A stretch of DNA of 25,958 bases from JANRIZ01 sp033764445 (GTDB lineage Bacteria; Verrucomicrobiota; Verrucomicrobiia; JAWXBN01). Below, piece after piece: positions 7,229-16,010 of the stretch (positions are counted from its first letter, which is position 1; each line of letters opens with the position of its first letter). The notes under the pieces are model-generated. The model searched no databases. It had not been told where the DNA came from and saw only the letters and a list, made by a program, of their open reading frames with translations. The position numbers and the translations under genes were made by a program. The stretch lies in contig JANRIZ010000010.1 in the NCBI GenBank assembly GCA_033764445.1, positions 1 to 25,958 on the forward strand, read 5' to 3'.

Positions 7229-9160
7229 ATGATCAACCTCTTCAACCTTTCCAAGGCCTTTCACGGCAAAACCCTGTACGAGGATGTGTCCCTGCAAATC
7301 AGCCGGGGCGACCGCCTGGCGTTGATCGGGCCCAATGGGGCCGGAAAGAGCACGCTGTTCGGGCTGATCCTCGGCACACTCGAGGCCGATGAGGGACGCG
7401 TGCAGATTGAGCGCGGCGTCACGGTGGGTTTCCTGCCGCAGGAAAGTGCGCCCGCCGGGGAGGAAACCATTTTGGAGCTGGCCACCGCCATCAGTCCGGA
7501 AGTGACCGAAATCCGCCGCCGGATGGCCGAGGCCGAGGGGAAGGGCGAGGACAACACGGACCAGTACCATGATGACGTGATGCGGTTTGACGATCTGGGC
7601 GGGTACCGGGCCGAACCCAAGGCCAAACGCATCCTTTCGGGACTCGGATTCCGGGAGACGGATTTTGGCCGTCCCGCGCGGGAATTGAGCGGCGGGTGGG
7701 TGATGCGGGCGCATCTGGCGCGGCTGCTCGTCCAGGAGCCTGACCTGCTGATGCTCGACGAGCCGACCAACCACCTGGACCTCGAAACCCTCATCTGGTT
7801 CAAGAACTACCTGAAAAACTATCCCAACTCGATCCTTCTGATTTCGCACGACCGGGATTTCATCAACGGACTGATTGACACCATCCTCGATCTTCGGAAC
7901 AAGGAAATCAGAAAGTATCCCGGCAACTACGACGACTATCTGGAGCAAAAGGCCCTTGAGGAGGAGAACCAGCTGGCCTCCTACAACAAGCAGCAACGGG
8001 AGATCGAGCGCCTCCAGCTTTTTGCCGACCGGTTCCGTGCGAAGGCCAGCAAGGCCTCGCAGGCGCAGAGCAAGCTCAAGCAGATCGAGCGCATGGACAA
8101 GATCGAGGCCCCGCAGGCCAGGGAAAAGACCATCAAATTCCGTTTTCCCCAGCCCGTGCGCAGCGGACAGAAGGTCATCACCCTCACCGGCATCCATCAG
8201 GCCTACGGGCCGAAGGTCGTTTACAGCGGGATGGATTTCCAGGCCGAGCGCGAGCAGCGCATCGTTCTGGTCGGTCCCAACGGGGCGGGCAAATCGACCC
8301 TCCTGAAGATTCTCGCCGGGGTGCTGGAATTCCAGCAGGGCACGCGCACCCTCGGGCACAACGTGCGCCACGGATATTTTTCGCAGTATCGCGCCGAGAC
8401 GATGAACATCAAAAACACCGTCCTTGAGGAGGTGATGAGCATTGAAAAACCCGTGCCCGAGCAGACCGCCCGCACCGTGCTGGGCAGTTTCCTGTTCCGT
8501 GACGATGACGTTTTCAAACGGGTGGGAGTGCTCAGCGGCGGCGAAAAAACGCGGCTGGGGCTGGTCAAAATGCTCCTCGACCCGCCCAATCTCCTGCTGA
8601 TGGACGAGCCGACCACCCATCTGGACATTGCCAGCATCGATGCGCTGACCCAGGCCCTGGACCAGTACACCGGCACCCTGATCTTTATCAGCCACGACGT
8701 GTATTTCATCCGCACCGTCGCCAACCACGTCGTGCATGTGAATGCCGGGCGGCTGACCCATTATCCCGGGGGATACCAGTACTATCTGGACAAGACGGCC
8801 GCCATTTCCGAGAAACACGCGCTGACCTCCACCGGGAGCGCCGAGACACCGGCCACCCCTGTGGCCAAGGCCGCCCCCGCCAACGGACATCTGAGCAAGG
8901 AGGAGCGGCGGCGGCTGGACAAGGAACGCCAGGCCCTTGCGCGCGAGAAGGCCGCCCGGGACAAGCAGGTCAAGGAACTGGAGACCCAGATTGCCGATCT
9001 GGAAACCCGTCAGGGAGAGCTGACCGAGGCCCTTGAGAATCCCGAGACGTACAAGGACGCCGGGAAGGCCATGGAACTCAACCGGGAACTGGCCGGGGTG
9101 CTGGAGACCCTCGAAAAGCTCAATGCCCGCTGGGCGGAAGTTGCCGCCGGGGCATCGTAG
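7229..9160 (+). CDS. ABC-F family ATPase (ribosome-associated, YheS/Uup-like)
   Basis: Soluble twin-ABC protein of 643 aa without membrane domains. First cassette: Walker A GPNGAGKST 34-42, LSGG 153-156, Walker B with DEPT 177-180, then SHD. The linker (about 240-300) carries FADRFRAKASKASQAQSKLK, the P-site tRNA-interaction motif type of ABC-F proteins. Second cassette: Walker A 349-357, LSGGE 435-439, DEPT 459-462 (followed by THLD where NHLD is usual). A charged coiled coil (about 555-635) ends the protein, as in Uup. ABC-F proteins act on the ribosome in translation quality control or antibiotic protection; the exact subgroup is not decidable here. The frame opens at a GTG at 7157 next to AGGAGG, but homology starts at ATG 7229 (MINLFNLSKAF), so that start is preferred. 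Confidence 0.93.
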   Translation: MINLFNLSKAFHGKTLYEDVSLQISRGDRLALIGPNGAGKSTLFGLILGTLEADEGRVQIERGVTVGFLPQESAPAGEETILELATAISPEVTEIRRRMAEAEGKGEDNTDQYHDDVMRFDDLGGYRAEPKAKRILSGLGFRETDFGRPARELSGGWVMRAHLARLLVQEPDLLMLDEPTNHLDLETLIWFKNYLKNYPNSILLISHDRDFINGLIDTILDLRNKEIRKYPGNYDDYLEQKALEEENQLASYNKQQREIERLQLFADRFRAKASKASQAQSKLKQIERMDKIEAPQAREKTIKFRFPQPVRSGQKVITLTGIHQAYGPKVVYSGMDFQAEREQRIVLVGPNGAGKSTLLKILAGVLEFQQGTRTLGHNVRHGYFSQYRAETMNIKNTVLEEVMSIEKPVPEQTARTVLGSFLFRDDDVFKRVGVLSGGEKTRLGLVKMLLDPPNLLLMDEPTTHLDIASIDALTQALDQYTGTLIFISHDVYFIRTVANHVVHVNAGRLTHYPGGYQYYLDKTAAISEKHALTSTGSAETPATPVAKAAPANGHLSKEERRRLDKERQALAREKAARDKQVKELETQIADLETRQGELTEALENPETYKDAGKAMELNRELAGVLETLEKLNARWAEVAAGAS

Positions 9161-9218
9161 GGGGGCGGAGAAAAATGTTTTTCCATCGCGGGAAAACTGT
9201 GGGTAGGATCGAACCGTT

Positions 9219-9803
9219 GTGACACTGGCCAACTACATCACCCTCTTCCGGATCCTGATGATTCCGGTATTTGTGACGCTGACCGTCTATTACAAACTGC
9301 CCGTGGAGCAGGGAGGCGGACAGACGTGGATGATCATCACCTCCTTTTTTGTCTACGGCCTGGCCGCGCTCAGTGATGGCATTGACGGGTACATTGCCCG
9401 GCGCTACCACCAGATCAGCAATCTGGGCAAGGTGCTTGACCCCGTGGCGGACAAATTCCTGCAGTTTTCCGGGATCCTGGTTCTCAGCTACCAGGGCAGC
9501 CAGGACATGGACATGTTTCCGTTGTGGTTTGTGATCTTTTTTTTCAGCCGGGAGGTCGGTCTGCTGGGAGGGTACCTGATCATCCAGCACTTCAATCAAA
9601 AAGTCCGTGTCGTGCCGCACTGGACCGGCAAAACATCCACGGCCCTTTTGATGGTTCTCATCGGCCTGATGCTGCTGGACCTGCCCTGGTTCCGTTTTGA
9701 ATGGATGCTGGGGGTGGTGATGATCTTTATCGTCTATTCGACCATTTATTATATCCGTGACGCGATCCTCCAGCTCAAGGAGGGGGGACAGGCGGGGATA
9801 TGA
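9219..9803 (+). CDS. pgsA: CDP-diacylglycerol-glycerol-3-phosphate 3-phosphatidyltransferase
   Basis: Inner-membrane enzyme of 194 aa making phosphatidylglycerophosphate from CDP-diacylglycerol and glycerol-3-phosphate, the committed step to phosphatidylglycerol and cardiolipin. The CDP-alcohol phosphotransferase signature D-x2-DG-x2-AR-x8-G-x3-D-x3-D is intact in DGIDGYIARRYHQISNLG followed by KVLDPVADK. The N-terminal NYITLFRILMIPVF is typical of PgsA, and four to five hydrophobic segments follow. A phosphatidylinositol- or other head-group synthase of the same superfamily cannot be fully excluded, but length and N-terminus favour PgsA. Start is GTG 9219. AGGA lies 10 bases upstream, and TAGGAT (9204-9209) could instead be a -10 box giving a very short leader. 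The ABC-F gene ends 58 bases upstream. Confidence 0.87.
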   Translation: MTLANYITLFRILMIPVFVTLTVYYKLPVEQGGGQTWMIITSFFVYGLAALSDGIDGYIARRYHQISNLGKVLDPVADKFLQFSGILVLSYQGSQDMDMFPLWFVIFFFSREVGLLGGYLIIQHFNQKVRVVPHWTGKTSTALLMVLIGLMLLDLPWFRFEWMLGVVMIFIVYSTIYYIRDAILQLKEGGQAGI

Positions 9804-9901
9804 ACGGGCCCGCCTGTCGGCAATCGAGTTCCCGGTGATCCGTCACGATAGGGGGCAACCCCGCCCCAAGGAAAATGTTGCCTTTACAATGGGTGATATC
9901 A

Positions 9902-9978
9902 GTCGGAGGAAATGGTAGCAGTTCCTGCGACGCTTCCGACGACGAGGGCGTCGATCGGATGCACGCGGGGGCGCGTGC
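9902..9978. other. Cluster of hairpins between convergent genes
   Basis: The 215-base gap between pgsA and the opposing galactosidase gene holds three potential stem-loops. One pairs GTCGGA (9902-9907) with TCCGAC (9935-9940) and has an inner GGAA/TTCC stem. One pairs CGACG (9940-9944) with CGTCG (9949-9953). One is a perfect 7-bp GCACGCG/CGCGTGC stem (9961-9967, 9972-9978) with a GGGG loop. No T-run follows, so it is not a classic terminator; it may be a transcript-end structure or a small RNA. No known RNA family was recognised. Confidence 0.35.
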
Positions 9979-10018
9979 GCTCCCCGTAACAATCTGAAAA
10001 GCGTTCCAGCCCCCCATA

Positions 10019-12205
10019 TCACCGTCTGGTCAGTATGCTGAGTTCGACCACGATCCCGTGGTACTCGCCTTCGAGGGGGCAGATGAGATCAAGCCCTTTC
10101 AGGGAGGGCTTTGATTTTTGTGAATCGAAGACACGTCTGATCTTCCAACCTTTTCCAGCCGGGAGAGGAACCCGGACCTGGCGTGGGAAAGGTTTTTCGA
10201 AGGAGTGGATGACCGCCAGAGCGCGGCGTCCGGTTGTGTCCACGCGCATGACCGCCTGCCAGCCCTTCGGGTTGCGGTAGGTGAGGATGCGGGGGCCGTG
10301 GATGCGGCTGAGGCCGTTTTTGATGATCGGCGCAATTTGCCGGTAAAAATCCTCGGCCTCGCGGGAGAGCCGGATTTGTTCCGGGGAGAGGGCCGGGTAT
10401 TCGCCCGAGAGACACAGGCGCCCGAGAAAGGTCGCGGACAGCGAATAGACCGTGCGGTGGAGGTTGTCCTGCCGGCGCAGTGTGGCCCAGATCTGGGACT
10501 GGCGGGGCAGGATCAATCTCTGGCAATTGGCGGCGATGATCGGGATGTCGCGCGTTTCGTGAGCGTCAGAAAAGGAGCCCTGGGCACAGGCTTCCATGAA
10601 CCAGGGATCAATACGATGTCCGCCCGAGGAACAGGTTTCAATCACCAGGTCGGGCAGGGCCTTGCGGATGGAACGTACAAAGCGTTGGACACCCTCCGTA
10701 TGCTGACGCAGCGCCTCCCCCGGGGATTCCGCCCCGTCGACTCCCAGCCCGACCGTGCCGTTGTAGTCGATTTTCATGTAGCCGATGCCGCAGTCCCGCA
10801 TCAGGTTGATGACCTTTTTGGTGAGGTAATCGTGGACCCATGGGTCGCGGAAGTCCCAGAACCGTTTGCCCGGGACCAGAACGTGGCCGTCCCGGGTCAG
10901 AAAATGACCTTTGGTGCCGTAGGCTTCGGTTCCCTCCCCGCAGTTTTCCATTTCGAACCAGAGCCCCGGGATGATGCCCCGTCTGCGGATTTCCTCGCAG
11001 GTGTGTCGGAGTCCTTTCGGGTAGTGGTCCTTGTTGGGGATCCAGTCCCCGTTGGGCCCCCAGTTGGTTTTGGAATCCCTGTTGAACCAGCCCGCATCGA
11101 TGACCAGGTAGCGCACGCGGGAACCGGAGGCTTTCAGTCGGTCGGCGATTTCGAGAAGTTTTTTTTCGCTCGGGACGCCCCAGGTCGTACACCATTCGTT
11201 GAAGAGGACCGGCAGGTCCTGATCGACGGCGGGCTGGGCGTTGACGGCGGACGCGGACATGGCCGTCAGACGCTGGCAGGTCTCGTCGAGAGTTCCCGCG
11301 CAGCAGGTGATATCCGCCCACGGGCTTGTGAAGGATTCGCCCGGTTGGAGGTCCTTGAACCAATGACCCAGCTCGCGGTCCGCCAGACCACCCGAAAGAT
11401 GCGTGCAGTCATCCCGTTTGGCCACCTGCATCTGCCAGGAGCCCGGCCAGCCGATCCGGGCCGCCCAGAAAACGCCGGCTTGGGTGTCCTCAATGGCGGC
11501 GAAGGGGAAAAATCCGTTGAGAGTCATTGTGCCCATGTTGCCAAAACGTTCGCAGCAGAGATTGAGCCCCAGCCACGAGCGTTCGATGTGGAGTTCCTCC
11601 AGCAGGGCCGATTCATGGGCCCCCTCGCCAGCCCAGCGCGAACGGAACCGGTGCAGCTTGAGACGTTTTGGGGCATCAGCCTTGTCGAAGGGGGTGAGCC
11701 CCCCGAGGGCGAAGCTGGAGACTGATTCCAGGCGGACCGTATTTTTGCCGGTGTTTTTGACCGTCAGAAAAGTGCGGAATGCCTGCTGCCCTTTGGGGTG
11801 CATCAAATGGTGGATGGCCGTCAGCCCCCGCAGTTTGCTCTTGAAGGTCGTCAGATAGGTCAGCCCCTGGGCGGACTGTTTTTTTCTTTGGGAGACGAGC
11901 CGGAATGAGTTGGAGGTTTCCGAGCCGAAGCTGGAGCGTCCGGGTGCAAACGGTGGCAGGGAGTCCCCGGCACACTGGATTTGGATCATCGATTCCAGAT
12001 TCCACGCCGGGAGATTTTTGCCCAATAATCCCGCCTTCTGCACCTCCTGCACCTCGGGCATGTGGTCGAGGGACTCCCGGCGCCGGGCCAGTTTGTCTTT
12101 GAGGTCTGTGGGGAACAGGAGCCATCCGGTGACCGTGCTGCCCGGACGGCTGACAAAACGAAGCGTGGTATCACCAAGGCGGAGGTCCGGGAGAGGCTGG
12201 GGCAT
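10019..12205 (-). CDS. Alpha-galactosidase, GH36-type
   Basis: Glycoside hydrolase of 728 aa, with no signal peptide, so probably cytoplasmic. An N-terminal beta-sandwich (to about 320) precedes the (beta/alpha)8 barrel: NEWCTTWG (336-343), YLVIDAGWF (366-374), GLWFEMENCGEG, then the nucleophile Asp480 in YMKIDYN. Next come ETCSSGGHRID (523-533) and the expected acid/base Asp547 in SFSDAHETRD. A C-terminal beta domain (about 635-728) ends it. These are the clan GH-D motif positions of GH36, a retaining hydrolase of alpha-1,6-galactosides such as raffinose or melibiose. The exact substrate is uncertain because the acid/base motif departs from the usual WTSDNTD type. The open frame continues 674 codons upstream, antisense to der and ymdB, but homology and a promoter fix the start at 12205. 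It is divergent from der. Confidence 0.85.
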   Translation of the reverse strand: MPQPLPDLRLGDTTLRFVSRPGSTVTGWLLFPTDLKDKLARRRESLDHMPEVQEVQKAGLLGKNLPAWNLESMIQIQCAGDSLPPFAPGRSSFGSETSNSFRLVSQRKKQSAQGLTYLTTFKSKLRGLTAIHHLMHPKGQQAFRTFLTVKNTGKNTVRLESVSSFALGGLTPFDKADAPKRLKLHRFRSRWAGEGAHESALLEELHIERSWLGLNLCCERFGNMGTMTLNGFFPFAAIEDTQAGVFWAARIGWPGSWQMQVAKRDDCTHLSGGLADRELGHWFKDLQPGESFTSPWADITCCAGTLDETCQRLTAMSASAVNAQPAVDQDLPVLFNEWCTTWGVPSEKKLLEIADRLKASGSRVRYLVIDAGWFNRDSKTNWGPNGDWIPNKDHYPKGLRHTCEEIRRRGIIPGLWFEMENCGEGTEAYGTKGHFLTRDGHVLVPGKRFWDFRDPWVHDYLTKKVINLMRDCGIGYMKIDYNGTVGLGVDGAESPGEALRQHTEGVQRFVRSIRKALPDLVIETCSSGGHRIDPWFMEACAQGSFSDAHETRDIPIIAANCQRLILPRQSQIWATLRRQDNLHRTVYSLSATFLGRLCLSGEYPALSPEQIRLSREAEDFYRQIAPIIKNGLSRIHGPRILTYRNPKGWQAVMRVDTTGRRALAVIHSFEKPFPRQVRVPLPAGKGWKIRRVFDSQKSKPSLKGLDLICPLEGEYHGIVVELSILTRR

Positions 12206-12210
12206 GGGGG

Positions 12211-12240
12211 GATATAAAAGGGACTCGCCAAGAGTGACAA
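12211..12240 (-). promoter_or_regulatory. Sigma70-like promoter of the alpha-galactosidase gene
   Basis: On the minus strand: TTGTCA (12235-12240), 18-base spacer, TATATC (12211-12216). Only five bases (all C on the minus strand) separate the -10 box from the ATG at 12205, which predicts a leaderless transcript. A 17-base spacing to TTATAT is an alternative reading. Confidence 0.45.
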
Positions 12241-12328
12241 TTGAAATTACAACTGGTCCGCATTGTCTCCCCCCCCGTATCAGGTCCGCCCAACACCCCA
12301 TCCCAGAAGCCCAGAAAAATCTCATTCC

Positions 12329-13699
12329 ATGAGCAACCTCGTCGCCATTGTCGGACGCCCCAACGTCGGGAAATCCGCCCTCTTCAACAAAATGGCCAAA
12401 CGCCAGATTTCCATCGTCCATGACATGCCCGGGACCACACGGGACCGCGTCGTGGCGACCGTGCGTTTTGGGGAGCGCCAGTACGAGCTGATGGATACGG
12501 GCGGCATCGGTGTGGAGACCGCCGATCCGCTGGCCGCCAACGTCGGACTGGAGGTGGATATTGCCGTGACCCGTGCGGATCTGATATTGCTGGTCGTTGA
12601 TGGGCAGAGCGGACTGCATCCCGTGGACCGGGAGATCGCGCGCAAATTGCGGAAGTCGGCCAAGGAGGTTTTTCTGGTCATCAACAAGGTGGATCACGAC
12701 CGTCAGATGGTCGATGAGATGGGATTCCGGAAGATCGGCTTCAGGGAAATCCATACTGTTTCCGCCGCGCATGGGCGGGGCATCCATGCGCTGGAGGAGC
12801 AGGTCGCCGAAAAGGTCGGTCAGACCATCGACCGACAGGCCCTGCTCAAAAAGCCCGTGAAAATCGCCATTGTGGGAAAACCCAATGTGGGGAAATCGTC
12901 GCTGGTCAACCGTCTGCTGGAGGATGCGCGGACCATTGTCTCGGACCTTCCCGGGACCACGCGGGACTCTGTCGACCTGCCCTTCAGACTCAAGCATGGC
13001 CGGGAGGAGCGGGACTATGTCCTGATTGATACCGCCGGGATGCGGCATCGGAGCAAGGTGTCGACCTCCGTGGAGGTTTTCAGCGTGATGCGGGCCGAGA
13101 AATCCGTCGAGCGGGCGGACCTGGTGGTGCTCGTGCTGGATGCCGAGGTGGGGGTGACCAAGCAGGACAAACAGATCGCCGGTTTTGTCCAGAAACTGCG
13201 CAAACCCATGTTCATTGTCATCAACAAATGGGATCTGGCCGTGGACCAGCAGGAATTGCGCCGCAAAATCCAGACCTTCAAGGGAGAATATGAGGAGGCG
13301 CTGCACGCGCAGCTTTTTTTCTGCCGTTACGCCCCCATCATCTTTCTTTCCGCCAAGACCGGACACAACATCAAGGACTTTACGACCGCCCTCCGGAAGG
13401 TGGAGCAGCAACTGACCATCCGCATGAGCACCGCCGAGCTCAACCGCGTCATCAAAAAGGCCCTGGACCAGAATCCGCCCCCCACCCGCGGGAACAAGCG
13501 GATGAAGCTTTTTTATGCCGTGCAAAAGACCGATGAGAGCCGGCTTGTCTCGCCGACGTTCATCCTTTTTGTGAATGATCCGGACATGTTCAATGATTCC
13601 TTTGATGCCTATCTGAGTGCGCAACTGCGGAAGGAATTCGGATTTGAGGGATGCCCGATCCTGTTTGAGCTGCGGGCCCGTGAGAACCGGAATGAATGA
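12329..13699 (+). CDS. der: Ribosome-biogenesis GTPase Der (EngA)
   Basis: Essential double GTPase (456 aa) needed for 50S subunit assembly. First G domain: G1 GRPNVGKS (9-16), G2 GTTRDR, G3 DTGG (56-59), G4 NKVD (119-122). Second G domain: GKPNVGKS (183-190), GTTRDS, DTAG (234-237), NKWD (299-302), SAK (341-343). A C-terminal KH-like domain (about 365-450) contains PPPTRGNKRMKLFYAVQ, diagnostic of Der. All nucleotide-binding motifs are intact and the length is typical. The frame extends 22 codons upstream of the family start; ATG 12329 is chosen because the conserved N-terminus starts there. No Shine-Dalgarno site is visible (CATTCC before ATG). The upstream 123 bases are shared with the divergent galactosidase promoter and contain a run of eight C. 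Confidence 0.97.
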   Translation: MSNLVAIVGRPNVGKSALFNKMAKRQISIVHDMPGTTRDRVVATVRFGERQYELMDTGGIGVETADPLAANVGLEVDIAVTRADLILLVVDGQSGLHPVDREIARKLRKSAKEVFLVINKVDHDRQMVDEMGFRKIGFREIHTVSAAHGRGIHALEEQVAEKVGQTIDRQALLKKPVKIAIVGKPNVGKSSLVNRLLEDARTIVSDLPGTTRDSVDLPFRLKHGREERDYVLIDTAGMRHRSKVSTSVEVFSVMRAEKSVERADLVVLVLDAEVGVTKQDKQIAGFVQKLRKPMFIVINKWDLAVDQQELRRKIQTFKGEYEEALHAQLFFCRYAPIIFLSAKTGHNIKDFTTALRKVEQQLTIRMSTAELNRVIKKALDQNPPPTRGNKRMKLFYAVQKTDESRLVSPTFILFVNDPDMFNDSFDAYLSAQLRKEFGFEGCPILFELRARENRNE

Positions 13700-13771
13700 T
13701 TTGCCGGCGGTCCAGTGTTTCCGGGATTTTTTCCTGTCCCACCCCGGCTGTTGCCTGTTTACTCGGTGACA

Positions 13772-14605
13772 ATGAAAATACTTTTTATCGGTGACATCGT
13801 CGGTGAACCCGGCAAGAGGATCGTCAAGGCCCTTGTTCCCGCGCTCCGGCAGGAACTGGGACTGGATTTTGTGGTGGCCAACGGGGAGAACAGCGCCCGG
13901 AACGGGGGCGGATTCATGCCCGCGGACATCAAGGACCTCTTTGCCTCGGGCATCGATGTGATCACCTCCGGGGACCATGTGTGGGATCACCGCGAAATCC
14001 TGCCCGTTCTGGATCAGGAAGCCCATCTGCTGCGTCCGCTCAATTATCCCGCCGGGGTCAACGGCCATGGCAGCACCGTTGTTGAAAAAAACGGGAAGCG
14101 GCTGGCCGTGCTCAATTTGCAGGGACGGGTCTTCATGTCGCAGGCCATTGAGAACCCCTTTGCCGCCGCCCGGGCGGAAGTCATCCGTCTGCGGCAGCAG
14201 GCCACCTGCGTCCTTGTGGACATTCATGCCGAGACCACGTCGGAAAAAATCTGCATGGGCCGGTATCTGGACGGACTTGTTTCATTGGTGGTGGGAACCC
14301 ACACCCACGTGCAGACCGCCGATGAGGAGATTTTTCCCGGTGGGACCGCATTTTTGTGCGATGCCGGCATGACGGGTCCGCACAACGGCAGCCTCGGTCG
14401 TGAAATTGAGCCCATCATCAAACGGTTCCTGACCAACATGCCCCAGAAATTCCCCGTGGCTTCCGGGGACCTGCGGCTCCATGGTGTATATGTGGAGGTC
14501 GATGAGACCCATGGCCGGACCCGGGAGATCCGGCGGATCGCGCGGAGATATGAGGAGCCCCGGACCGATGTGGACGCCGCCTTCAGCAAGCAGTTCAAAA
14601 TCTGA
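13772..14605 (+). CDS. YmdB-family metallophosphoesterase (2',3'-cAMP phosphodiesterase type)
   Basis: Cytoplasmic dinuclear-metal phosphodiesterase, 277 aa, normal length for the TIGR00282/YmdB family. Ligand motifs in order: GDIVGEPG with Asp8, NGEN with Glu39-Asn40, SGDHVWD (66-72), DIHAE with His152, and GTHTHVQTADE with His177 and His179. The family hydrolyses 2',3'-cyclic nucleotides and in Bacillus affects sporulation, biofilm and RNA turnover; the gene often sits near RNase Y (rny), which is not the case here. Asp68 stands where the family normally has Asn (GNH), a metal-bridging position. Start ATG 13772 lies 19 codons inside the longest frame. It follows der by 72 bases and precedes xseA by 6, so probably one transcript with xseA. 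Confidence 0.92.
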   Translation: MKILFIGDIVGEPGKRIVKALVPALRQELGLDFVVANGENSARNGGGFMPADIKDLFASGIDVITSGDHVWDHREILPVLDQEAHLLRPLNYPAGVNGHGSTVVEKNGKRLAVLNLQGRVFMSQAIENPFAAARAEVIRLRQQATCVLVDIHAETTSEKICMGRYLDGLVSLVVGTHTHVQTADEEIFPGGTAFLCDAGMTGPHNGSLGREIEPIIKRFLTNMPQKFPVASGDLRLHGVYVEVDETHGRTREIRRIARRYEEPRTDVDAAFSKQFKI

Positions 14606-14611
14606 TTTTCC

Positions 14612-15934
14612 ATGACTGCCGCCGCCCCCCTTTCGATCACGGAGCTGACCCGGAAAATCAAGGGATTGCTGGAGCGTGAACTCGGGGAGGTGTCCGTGGC
14701 GGGGGAGATATCCAATCTGCGGGCGCAATCTTCCGGACACCTGTATTTTACATTGAAGGATGCCGGGGCGCAAATTTCGGCCGTGATGTTCCGCGGGTCC
14801 GCCAGCCGTCTGGGTTTCAGGCCCCGGGACGGCATGCAGGTGAAGGCCACCGGGGAGGTATCCGTGTACGAGGTGCGGGGCCAGTACCAGATCATCGTGC
14901 ATCGTCTGGAGCAGGCCGGTCTCGGGGAATTGCAGGCGCGGTTTGAGGAACTGAAGCGCAAATTGCAGGCGGAGGGGCTTTTTGATGCCGGGCGGAAGAA
15001 GACCATTCCCCGTTTTCCCGCGAGCATAGGCATCGTGACCTCGCCCACCGGGGCCGCCCTCCAGGACATGCTCAACATCACCCGCCGCCGGTTCCCCGGG
15101 CAGCATCTGATCATCAGTCCGGTACGGGTTCAGGGAGCCGGAGCCGCGGAGGAAATTGCGGAAGCCTTGGAGGAATTCAACCGGCTCGGGAATGTGGAGG
15201 TCATTGTGCTGGCCCGGGGTGGGGGCAGCCTCGAGGACTTGTGGGCCTTCAACGAGGAGATCGTGGCGCGGGCCGTGGCCGCCTCCGCCCTGCCGACCGT
15301 TTCGGCTGTCGGCCACGAGATTGATTATTCGATCTGTGATTTTTGCGCCGATCTGCGGGCCCCCACGCCCAGTGCGGCCGCGGAGATACTCGTCCCCCAT
15401 GCCGGGGAGGTGCTGGAGGGGGTGCGGATGCTCGAAATCCGGCTCCGGCGGGAAACGCGGGGCATTCTCGAAAACCTGGGGTTGCGGTTGAAGTCCCGCC
15501 GGGAAAGTTACGTTTTCAGGGAGCCCGAGCGCATCATTGGCCAGTATCAGCAACGGGTGGACGAGGCCATCGGGCTTTTGCTGATGCAGGCCCGGCAGAC
15601 CATTTCCCGGCGCACCCAACAGCTTTCCGTGTCGCACAACGCGCTGGAGAGGCGGAGCCCGCGCACGATGGTGGCGCGGTCCCGGCAGCGGTGGGAAGGG
15701 GCGGTGGCCCGGCTGCCGAAGGCTGTCCTGAGGCGGCATCAGCAGTTACAGGTGCGGGTGGCGCAGCTTCGGGAAAAACTGGCCTTGCTCAGTCCGCAGA
15801 ATGTGCTGGAGCGGGGGTTTGCGATTGTGACCGATGAAAAAGGGAGGCTTGTGAGGTCGGTCAAGCAGGTCAGGGGTGGCGGCGTCCTGCGGACAAAACT
15901 GGCGGATGGGACCGTGGAGTCGGTGGCACGATAG
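14612..15934 (+). CDS. xseA: Exodeoxyribonuclease VII large subunit
   Basis: Large subunit (440 aa) of exonuclease VII, which degrades single-stranded DNA to oligonucleotides in repair and recombination. The N-terminal OB-fold (about 1-105) contains VAGEISNLRAQSSGHLYFTL. The nuclease domain contains IGIVTSPTGAALQDML, LARGGGSLEDLWAFNEE and SAVGHEIDYSICDFCADLRA followed by PTPSAAAE, all hallmarks of XseA. A long helical coiled-coil region (about 255-395) that recruits XseB copies follows, then the C-terminal strand segment LERGFAIVTDEKGRLV. Length is usual. It begins 6 bases after the YmdB-type gene with no Shine-Dalgarno site, suggesting coupled translation. No xseB gene follows; the small subunit must be elsewhere. 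Confidence 0.95.
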   Translation: MTAAAPLSITELTRKIKGLLERELGEVSVAGEISNLRAQSSGHLYFTLKDAGAQISAVMFRGSASRLGFRPRDGMQVKATGEVSVYEVRGQYQIIVHRLEQAGLGELQARFEELKRKLQAEGLFDAGRKKTIPRFPASIGIVTSPTGAALQDMLNITRRRFPGQHLIISPVRVQGAGAAEEIAEALEEFNRLGNVEVIVLARGGGSLEDLWAFNEEIVARAVAASALPTVSAVGHEIDYSICDFCADLRAPTPSAAAEILVPHAGEVLEGVRMLEIRLRRETRGILENLGLRLKSRRESYVFREPERIIGQYQQRVDEAIGLLLMQARQTISRRTQQLSVSHNALERRSPRTMVARSRQRWEGAVARLPKAVLRRHQQLQVRVAQLREKLALLSPQNVLERGFAIVTDEKGRLVRSVKQVRGGGVLRTKLADGTVESVAR

Positions 15935-16010
15935 GCACAAAGGGGGAACTTCCGCTGCGGACCTGTCCCGGAAGGACCATTTTCAAAAGGAACGAACTTA
16001 TCCGTATTTG

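Noticed and set aside
9804..10018. Possible SRP RNA, 6S RNA or riboswitch.
   Set aside because: The conserved SRP loop text is absent, no known riboswitch core was seen, and neither flanking gene starts here, so a 5'-UTR switch is impossible.
12206..14227. Upstream extension of the galactosidase frame to a 1402-residue protein.
   Set aside because: The extra 674 codons are exactly antisense to der and the YmdB-type gene, show no domain and read as low-complexity antisense text. A promoter and the family N-terminus place the start at 12205.
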